DNA of 21,605 bases. It comes from XYA12-FULL-58-9 sp001798605. GTDB lineage: Bacteria > Myxococcota > XYA12-FULL-58-9. Shown here piece after piece: positions 16,580-21,605 of this stretch. The stretch is taken from NCBI GenBank assembly GCA_036736205.1, contig DAINMX010000092.1, positions 1 to 21,605 on the forward strand, in the 5' to 3' direction. The notes beneath the pieces are model-generated. The model searched no databases and had not been told where the DNA came from. It saw only the letters and a list, made by a program, of their open reading frames with translations. The translations under genes were made by a program, and so were the position numbers. The first letter of the stretch is position 1, and each line of letters begins with the position of its first letter.

Positions 16580-17587
16580 GTGTCATCCAGCATCGAAATG
16601 GGTTCGAGACAAGAAAACAAGCTCCTGGCCGGGGATATTCTGGTGGTCGATGACCAGCCAGTGATCCTCGAAGACATGCGTACGCATCTTGAGCCGATCT
16701 TTGGATCCATTGTGGGTTTTTCGAATCCGTCCGAGGCGCTTCGCCACCTCCACTCAGGGGAACGCTACGCGGTGGTCATTCTCGACGTTGTGATGGCACC
16801 GTTGTCGGGACTCGAGATGCTCAAGTTGGTGCATGACATCGATCCCCACGCGCGAATCTTGATGCTCACTGCACACGGCTCGTTGGGGACAGCGATCAAG
16901 GCATTGCAGCTTGGTGCTGTCGATTACATCAACAAGCCGGTTGAGGACTGGGCAATCGTCGCTGCATCAATCAATAGGGCGAAGACAGAACGTGCTTTGC
17001 AGATGCAAAACGAAGTCCTGGTGAACACGCTCACCGAGCAGAACTCGAAACTCAATCGAACCGTATCGCTCCTGCAGACCCTTACAGAGACATCGGAAAT
17101 GATGCATGCCTCGCGAGATGTTGCCAAGATCCTCAACATACTCGTTGAGCGGGCTTGTGACGTTCTTGCGGCGCGTCGAGTGTCGATCATGATTCTCGAT
17201 CCCGATCGTCGGGAGATGGCAATTCAAGTCGCTGCAGGCATCAAGAAGGCGGTGCTCCGCGAGGTGCGAGTCCGACCCAACGAAGGCATTGCTGGCACAG
17301 TGATCGCCCGTGGGGAGGCCATCGTTGTCGACAATGCCGCGACGGATGATCGGGTGCCGGATACTGAGGAGGGACGCTACTCGAGTCGGTCATTCATGTG
17401 CATCCCCATCTTCCTAGGCAAGGACAAAGAGGATTCGAAGGTGATCGGTGTGGTCAACGTCACCGATCGATTGCTCGACCGCCCCTTCTCGGATGCAGAA
17501 GTCGAGTTTGTTAGCCACCTGGCGCGTCAGGCTGCGTTTGCCATGGCCAACGCGGCCCTGTGGAAGTCCTTGCCGCTGGTTCCTTAG
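16580..17587 (+). CDS. Response regulator with receiver and GAF domains
   Basis: It has 335 residues. The receiver (~18-130) has all key residues: D24/D25, phosphoacceptor D69 (VVILDVVMAPLSG), T97 and K119 (YINKP). A helical linker (~133-172), probably coiled coil, leads to a GAF domain (~175-325, from LTETSEMMHASRDVAKILNIL through RRVSIMILDPDRREMAI and PNEGIAGTVIARGEAIVVDN to PFSDAEVEFVSHLARQAA). There is no DNA-binding or enzymatic output, so it probably works by protein contact or ligand sensing. The start is GTG at 16580 or ATG at 16598; neither has a clear ribosome binding site. It lies 46 bp after the pseudo-receiver gene; the active and pseudo receivers may belong to one pathway. Confidence 0.88.
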   Translation: MSSSIEMGSRQENKLLAGDILVVDDQPVILEDMRTHLEPIFGSIVGFSNPSEALRHLHSGERYAVVILDVVMAPLSGLEMLKLVHDIDPHARILMLTAHGSLGTAIKALQLGAVDYINKPVEDWAIVAASINRAKTERALQMQNEVLVNTLTEQNSKLNRTVSLLQTLTETSEMMHASRDVAKILNILVERACDVLAARRVSIMILDPDRREMAIQVAAGIKKAVLREVRVRPNEGIAGTVIARGEAIVVDNAATDDRVPDTEEGRYSSRSFMCIPIFLGKDKEDSKVIGVVNVTDRLLDRPFSDAEVEFVSHLARQAAFAMANAALWKSLPLVP

Positions 17588-17605
17588 TTTGAAACTGATC
17601 CTATA

Positions 17606-19036
17606 ATGAACCGCGCTGTATACATTGAGACCTATGGCTGCCAGATGAACGTCCTCGATTCGGAGCTCGTAGCGGGTCAATTGGAGGCGGCCGGTTATCG
17701 TATCGTCGAGTCTGCGGCTGTGGCCGATGTAGTGCTGATCAACACTTGTTCGGTGCGAGATCTTGCCGAGCACAAAGTCTGGTCACATTTGGGCAGGCTC
17801 GGCGTCGAGAAGGAGGAAGGGCGGAAAGATCTCATCATCGGTGTCATTGGCTGCATGGCGGAGCGGGAGGCAGAGGCCATAGTGAAACGGGCCCCACAGG
17901 TGGAAATTGTTTGCAGCCCCTCACGACTCGATCGACTGCCGATATTGTTGCAGAACGCGATTGAGAACCACCAGTTTCAGCGAGCTACCGCCGGTCACTC
18001 GCAACGCTCGGGTGTGACACCGTCCGACTCCGCTGATGATCTCGAAGCACTCGATTCTGCACGATCGTACGTCCGCGCCGCCACCAGCGCGCAGGCGTTT
18101 GTCCGCGTTACCCGCGGATGCAACAAGCTGTGTTCCTTCTGCGTCGTGCCTTATACCCGCGGACCTGAGGTCCACAGACCGCCACAGTTGATCATCGACG
18201 AGGCCAAGCGGCTGGTCGATGCAGGCGTGATTGAGGTCACCTTGCTCGGTCAGACGGTGAACCACTACGCTTATCGAGCAGGGGAGGTGACCACATCGTT
18301 TGCGCAATTGCTGTGGCGTGTGCACGAAGAGGTACCGGGAATTGAACGGCTTCGTTTTGTCACTTCGTTTCCCAGAGATTTTGACGATGAGACTCTCGAT
18401 GTTATGGCTCGCTCTTCCCGGATCTGCCGCTACCTACACCTGCCGGTGCAGAGCGGCTCGAATCGCATGTTGCAACTGATGAACCGCGGCCACACCATCG
18501 AATCGTACATGGCGTTGCTGGAACGGGCTCGGCAATTGATGCCTGATATCTGTTTTGCGGGAGACATGATTGTCGGCTTCCCTAGCGAGACTGAGGGCGA
18601 CCACGCTCTATCAAAGGAGTTGTTGCGTGTGGCCCAGTACAAGGGATGTTTCGTCTTCAAGTATTCACCCCGTTCGGGCACCGTCGCACATCGCCGATAC
18701 CCCGACGATGTGCCAGACGTGGTCAAGAAAGAGCGCAACTTGGAGTTGCTGGATATTCAGTCCGAGATCAGTCTTGCGCACAATCGGAACAAGATTGGGC
18801 AGGCTTTTGAGGTGCTGGTCGAAAGTCAGAGCAAGTTACGCGCGCACGGAAACAACGAGCTCGTGCAGATCGATGGCTTAAGGGGCGCATCTTCTCGGAA
18901 AGCGCGCCTGGTCGCACGCACCCGAGGCGACGAAATTGTCGCCTTTGACGGCGACGCCAGTCTGGTGGGGACGAGTGTTCGAGTGCGTGGAGTAGACGCC
19001 ACGCCATTGACCATCTTGGCTCGACTCGAAGACTGA
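17606..19036 (+). CDS. miaB: tRNA (N6-isopentenyl adenosine(37)-C2)-methylthiotransferase
   Basis: This radical-SAM enzyme adds a methylthio group to i6A37 of tRNAs. The N-terminal UPF0004 domain carries C12 (ETYGCQMN), C48 (NTCSVRD) and C83 (GCMAE) for the auxiliary cluster. The radical-SAM triad is C172, C176 and C179 (TRGCNKLCSFCVVPYTRG). HLPVQSGSNRMLQLMNRGHT and DMIVGFPSETE are conserved, and a TRAM domain lies at the C-terminus. At 476 residues it is slightly long, owing to a variable Ser/Asp-rich stretch (~128-155) before the radical-SAM domain. YGCQMN and GCMAER favour MiaB over RimO or MtaB. No Shine-Dalgarno is seen. Confidence 0.95.
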   Translation: MNRAVYIETYGCQMNVLDSELVAGQLEAAGYRIVESAAVADVVLINTCSVRDLAEHKVWSHLGRLGVEKEEGRKDLIIGVIGCMAEREAEAIVKRAPQVEIVCSPSRLDRLPILLQNAIENHQFQRATAGHSQRSGVTPSDSADDLEALDSARSYVRAATSAQAFVRVTRGCNKLCSFCVVPYTRGPEVHRPPQLIIDEAKRLVDAGVIEVTLLGQTVNHYAYRAGEVTTSFAQLLWRVHEEVPGIERLRFVTSFPRDFDDETLDVMARSSRICRYLHLPVQSGSNRMLQLMNRGHTIESYMALLERARQLMPDICFAGDMIVGFPSETEGDHALSKELLRVAQYKGCFVFKYSPRSGTVAHRRYPDDVPDVVKKERNLELLDIQSEISLAHNRNKIGQAFEVLVESQSKLRAHGNNELVQIDGLRGASSRKARLVARTRGDEIVAFDGDASLVGTSVRVRGVDATPLTILARLED

Positions 19037-19057
19037 GTCCGTGGGCTCGTGTCAACC

Positions 19058-19192
19058 CTAGACCGCTTTCGTATTTATGAGATCCGGTCTTTGGGTTGAT
19101 TGGAATGACGCAGGCGCGGCGCCAGCGCTCCAACTGGCGCGCCGCGCTGCGTCATCGATGGGCCAGCTCAGTTCAAGTTGAAACCGGTCTAG
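19058..19192. repeat. Outer inverted repeat enclosing a long hairpin
   Basis: CTAGACCG (19058-19065) and CGGTCTAG (19185-19192) are perfect 8-bp inverted repeats flanking a 135-bp block. A second CGGTCT (19085-19090) could pair with the left arm instead, giving two exclusive folds. The block lies between miaB and the SDR gene. It may be a small mobile or repetitive element, or a structured leader. Confidence 0.55.
19105..19155. repeat. Long imperfect hairpin (20-bp stem)
   Basis: ATGACGCAG (19105-19113) pairs with CTGCGTCAT (19147-19155), CGCGGCG (19115-19121) with CGCCGCG (19140-19146), and CCAG (19122-19125) with CTGG (19134-19137). There is one bulged G, one 2-nt bulge and an 8-nt loop. 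No T-tract follows, so it is not a standard terminator; REP- or MITE-like origin is possible. Confidence 0.8.
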
Positions 19193-19207
19193 CCAATGTC
19201 AAGTGGA

Positions 19208-19222
19208 CCGCATATTGTGCGG
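19208..19222. promoter_or_regulatory. Inverted repeat directly before the SDR start codon
   Basis: CCGCATATTGTGCGG (5-5-5) ends 2 nt before the ATG. It contains TATTGT (19213-19218), a -10-like hexamer 6 nt before the ATG, so it could be an operator over a leaderless promoter. No good -35 is seen. Confidence 0.35.
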
Positions 19223-19224
19223 CG

Positions 19225-20253
19225 ATGCGCGGTCGAGTGCTGCTCACCGGTGCCACCGGATTTGTCGGCGGACACCTTTATGACCAGTTGCTGCGAGATG
19301 GTTGGCAGGTTCGTTGTGCCAGTCGTAAGCCGCAGGCAGCGTCGGCGCGCGCGCCAGAGCGAGAGTGGGTATGGCTCGATGTCGAAGAGCCAACGTCCAT
19401 CGCTGCCGCCATGGCGAATTGTACCCACGCCGTTTACCTGATTCATGCGATGGCGCAGCCCGGTAACTTCGAGGACCGAGAACGAATGGGGGCCGAGCGT
19501 TTTGTTGCGGCCGCACACGAGAATCGTTTGCGGCGAATAGTCTACCTCGGGGGGGTTATGCCTCACGGCGCTCCTTCGAAACATCTGCGAAGTCGTCTAA
19601 CGACGGGGACCATTCTTCGCGGCGGCACTACCAGCTGTGTCGAGATTCGGGCCGGAATGATCGTTGGCAACGGCAGCGAAAGCTGGCAACTGGTTCGCGA
19701 CATCGTCAACTTACCCATCGTCGTGTTGCCCGAGTGGGCGGGAGGACGTTCTCAGCCCGTCGACATCAGCGACGTTGTCGCCGCGCTTGCGGTTGCCCTC
19801 GAGCTTGAAGGTGGCGGCGGGGTGTGGGCGCTGCCCGGGCCAGAGATTCTGTCGTGCCGCGAGATACTGGTACGAGTCGCCCGTTTGGCCCACACCAGTC
19901 CGTGGTTTGTGGAAGCTCCGCATCTTTCGGCGCAAATGGCGGGCGCTGGGCTCGATTTCGTCACTCGTGCCGACAGTCGAGTTGCTCGGGAGCTCATCGA
20001 GGGACTGCGATACGACCTTGTCGTCAGCGGCGACGGGTTTTGGAAGCATATGTCGGGGCATCGCCCCTTGGGTTTTGATGAATCGGCGAGTCGTGCTCTC
20101 GCTGCCGAGCGCAGCGCTCCACCAGGCCCAGTCGACATAGCTATTGATAAATGGCGGCGGCGCGTATGGAACGCCGCCCCGACCACGTTGCGCAGGCATT
20201 TGCTCGCGCTCTCTAAGGTTCTCGCTGAGCGATCAAGGGAGCGGTGGCCATGA
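19225..20253 (+). CDS. Atypical short-chain dehydrogenase / NAD(P)H-binding protein
   Basis: It has 342 residues. The Rossmann motif TGATGFVGG (~8-16) begins the protein. VYLIHAM, RIVYLGGVMPHG, SKHLRSRL and IRAGMIVGNGSESWQLVRDIV match the NmrA/epimerase-like family in which YLGG-HLRSR replaces the classical YxxxK site, and QPVDISDVVAALAVALE is the usual late helix. The C-terminal part (~240-342) is not recognised. The substrate is unknown. The frame is open to 19096, but the residues encoded before ATG 19225 come from the hairpin and are not protein-like. Its TGA overlaps the ATG of the CPBP gene (ATGA). Confidence 0.8.
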   Translation: MRGRVLLTGATGFVGGHLYDQLLRDGWQVRCASRKPQAASARAPEREWVWLDVEEPTSIAAAMANCTHAVYLIHAMAQPGNFEDRERMGAERFVAAAHENRLRRIVYLGGVMPHGAPSKHLRSRLTTGTILRGGTTSCVEIRAGMIVGNGSESWQLVRDIVNLPIVVLPEWAGGRSQPVDISDVVAALAVALELEGGGGVWALPGPEILSCREILVRVARLAHTSPWFVEAPHLSAQMAGAGLDFVTRADSRVARELIEGLRYDLVVSGDGFWKHMSGHRPLGFDESASRALAAERSAPPGPVDIAIDKWRRRVWNAAPTTLRRHLLALSKVLAERSRERWP

Positions 20254-20885
20254 TGTGGGGATGGGCGAGCCGCGTGTCGTTGGCGACCGTGGCGACAGTC
20301 GGTTGGGCGGCGTGTTTGACGGGTTTGTCGGCGGGGAGCGTTTTTCGCACATTGGGTATCTACGGCGCGGTTGCGACGGTCGGCTTGATGGTGAGTGATC
20401 GTCGCCCAACCATGGAGCTTCTCGCGCCAAATCGTCGGGTCATCATGACCGGCGTTCTTGGTGGCGTGCTCACCGCTATTGCGACTCATCTTGGTTACGC
20501 ATTCACCCTGTGGATATGGCCGAGTTTCGCAGCGCAGACGCGTTGTCTCTTCGCAGTCTTTGAGGCACTCCCAGGTTCTGCTGCAAGCTTGCACTGGCTC
20601 GTGCTCATTATCGTCGCCGAAGAGGTTCTCTGGCGTGGAGCGTGGGTGACGATACTGGGTGCGCGCTGGTCGGTGGTGGCCGTTGTCGTTCCGACGATTC
20701 TTTATGCCATCGCGCAACTCGCCTCAGGCCTGTGGCTCGTCGGCGCTTTGGCATTGGGATGTGGGCTGGTTTGGACCGTCGAGCGCTTGTGGACTCGATC
20801 CCTGCTTGCTCCATTAATCACTCACTTGATCTGGGATCTCGGGGTAATGGTGTGGATCCCCATCGATATTCCCGGCACTTGCTGA
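20250..20885 (+). CDS. CPBP-family intramembrane protein (CAAX protease-like)
   Basis: It has 211 residues with about six hydrophobic segments. Motif 1 is present as EEVLWR (E124, E125, R129), and the motif 3 His and Asp are in THLIWD (H192, D196). Motif 2, normally FxxxH, reads YAIAQ with Gln at 156, so a metal- or water-activating His is missing and peptidase activity is uncertain. AAGGGAG (20235-20241) lies 8 nt before the ATG at 20250; the GTG at 20244 is too close to it. The gene overlaps the SDR gene by 4 bp, which suggests joint function in the membrane. The role is unknown. Confidence 0.82.
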   Translation: MMWGWASRVSLATVATVGWAACLTGLSAGSVFRTLGIYGAVATVGLMVSDRRPTMELLAPNRRVIMTGVLGGVLTAIATHLGYAFTLWIWPSFAAQTRCLFAVFEALPGSAASLHWLVLIIVAEEVLWRGAWVTILGARWSVVAVVVPTILYAIAQLASGLWLVGALALGCGLVWTVERLWTRSLLAPLITHLIWDLGVMVWIPIDIPGTC

Positions 20886-20955
20886 GGCACCACGAGTTCC
20901 ACCTGGTTGACTGGGGAGCGTGACGTTGGTACCGGACTGCGGGGCAGGGGAGCTT

Positions 20956-20961
20956 GAGGAG
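20956..20961 (+). promoter_or_regulatory. Ribosome binding site that points to an ATT start
   Basis: GAGGAG, the strongest Shine-Dalgarno in this part of the window, lies 5 nt before ATT at 20967. No ATG, GTG or TTG in any useful frame sits at this distance. Confidence 0.5.
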
Positions 20962-20966
20962 TCGTC

Positions 20967-21569
20967 ATTTCAATTTCAGTTACAGATCGCGTTCGCACCG
21001 TATTTCCGGGTGATCCCGTAGAAAAGCTCGCGCCCGACATGCTTGTGGTGGCCCTCGAGTCGGAGGAGGTGTGCGGTTCCGGTGCACATGCGACGACAGC
21101 GCTATGTCTAGATGTCATGATGCGACATTTGCCGTCGAGTTCGGTGAGGAGCCTGTTGGACGTGGGATGCGGCTCCGGCATTCTGGCGATTGTTGCCGCC
21201 AAGCTCGGGGTCGCCGAGGTAATGGCCGTCGACATCGATCCAGGATCGGCAAGGGTCGCGGCGAAGGCGGCTGCTTCCAATGGTGTAACGGGGCAGATGA
21301 CTGCCACCGACGCTAATGTAGCTGACCTAGATAGAAGCTATGAGTGGGTTGTCGCAAACGTTGAGACGAACACCCTCATCAAACTTGCTGACATCTTGTT
21401 TGCACGGGTAACGCCAAGGGGGCACTTGCTCCTCAGCGGCATCACCGAGTCTCAGGAAGCGCGAGTGCAGCTGGCCTACACAGTGACAGGTGAGCGGCCC
21501 AGGTTCGAGTTGTTGGAGCGCAACGTCCGAGGGTCCTGGGTATCCCTTCTGTTGCGACGACGGCCGTAA
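20967..21569 (+). CDS. PrmA-like SAM-dependent methyltransferase without the usual N-terminal domain
   Basis: It has 200 residues if it starts at ATT 20967, or 176 from ATG 21039. The core fits ribosomal protein L11 methyltransferase: CGSGAHATTALCLD (family G-TGxHxTT), SAM motif I LLDVGCGSGILAIVAAKLG, VMAVDIDPGSARVAAKAA, then WVVANVETNTLIKLADIL (family VxANI--NPL) and GHLLLSGI. True PrmA has about 290 residues, with a substrate-binding N-terminal domain of ~100 that is missing here; an in-frame TGA at 20955 excludes it. The codons between ATT and ATG read as plausible family sequence (TVFPGDPVEKLAPD). Substrate: L11 or another protein. Confidence 0.78.
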   Translation: MSISVTDRVRTVFPGDPVEKLAPDMLVVALESEEVCGSGAHATTALCLDVMMRHLPSSSVRSLLDVGCGSGILAIVAAKLGVAEVMAVDIDPGSARVAAKAAASNGVTGQMTATDANVADLDRSYEWVVANVETNTLIKLADILFARVTPRGHLLLSGITESQEARVQLAYTVTGERPRFELLERNVRGSWVSLLLRRRP

Positions 21570-21584
21570 CTTGTGTCCCCGTCA

Positions 21585-21605
21585 ATGCCGCGTGTTCTTG
21601 TCGGT
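21585..21605 (+). CDS. Start of a further gene, possibly rsmE (partial)
   Basis: Seven codons (MPRVLVG) are visible before the window ends; an in-frame GTG at 21573 is an alternative start. RsmE proteins, which methylate U1498 of 16S rRNA, often begin MPR and often follow prmA. Identification rests on that alone. Confidence 0.3.

Noticed and set aside
15910..16710. 266-codon minus-strand ORF spanning two plus-strand genes
   Set aside because: It covers the J-like/TPR region and the start of the receiver-GAF gene and has no family features.
17602..17607. TATAAT at the miaB start
   Set aside because: It overlaps the ATG itself, so transcription from it would begin after the start codon and lose the first codons; the next Met lies after the essential Cys12.
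19060..19090. miaB terminator from AGACCG/CGGTCT
   Set aside because: Six base pairs with a 19-nt loop and no T-tract; I treat the arms as part of the nested repeat instead.
19752..20717. 321-codon minus-strand ORF opposite the SDR and CPBP genes
   Set aside because: Arg/Pro/His-rich composition is typical of an antisense frame; both plus-strand genes have family motifs.

Overview
The window reads as chromosomal DNA of a Gram-negative bacterium related to the former Deltaproteobacteria (Myxococcota or Bradymonadota type). The grounds are an apolipoprotein N-acyltransferase (so an outer membrane with lipoproteins), a bacterial topoisomerase VI B subunit, a Hanks-type Ser/Thr kinase with a PEGA-repeat tail, Cys-rich lipoproteins, and a PATAN/DUF4388 multidomain regulator. 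The placement is inferred from gene content only. Coding density is high. I see no tRNA, rRNA, CRISPR array, insertion sequence or prophage gene.

Layout. Bases 1-2575 (minus): coaE followed by a topoisomerase VI B gene that runs off the left edge. Bases 2638-4193 (plus): rbfA and truB, for ribosome and tRNA maturation. Bases 4214-5812 (minus): lnt, convergent with truB. Bases 5930-10740 form an envelope/signalling block: a secreted protein with a predicted outer-membrane barrel, a convergent two-gene unit (TPR-like anchored protein plus lipoprotein, ATGA overlap), and a divergent PEGA kinase. Bases 10856-11191: an FmdB-type zinc ribbon behind a good sigma-70 promoter. Bases 11247-13604 (minus): a lidless Hsp70 paralogue, an HU/IHF-like protein and a Cys-rich lipoprotein. 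Bases 13745-19036 (plus): nadD, a pseudo-receiver/PATAN/J-like/TPR protein, a receiver-GAF protein and miaB. Bases 19225-21605 (plus): an atypical SDR coupled to a CPBP-family membrane protein, a PrmA-like methyltransferase with a probable AUU start, and what may be the first codons of an rsmE-like gene.

The most unusual items are: (i) a topoisomerase VI B with a roughly 100-residue Lys/Ala/Pro-rich N-terminal tail and an acidic insertion in the transducer domain; (ii) a lidless Hsp70 next to a multidomain protein whose receiver lacks the phosphoacceptor Asp and whose J-like domain lacks HPD, with a palindrome inside the Hsp70 promoter; (iii) a nested inverted-repeat element at 19058-19192; (iv) the PrmA-like gene with an apparent ATT start; (v) several genes without a Shine-Dalgarno whose start codon lies 6-9 nt after a -10-like hexamer, which suggests leaderless transcripts. 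No complete new system is proven here. The chaperone/pseudo-receiver neighbourhood is the best candidate for one.
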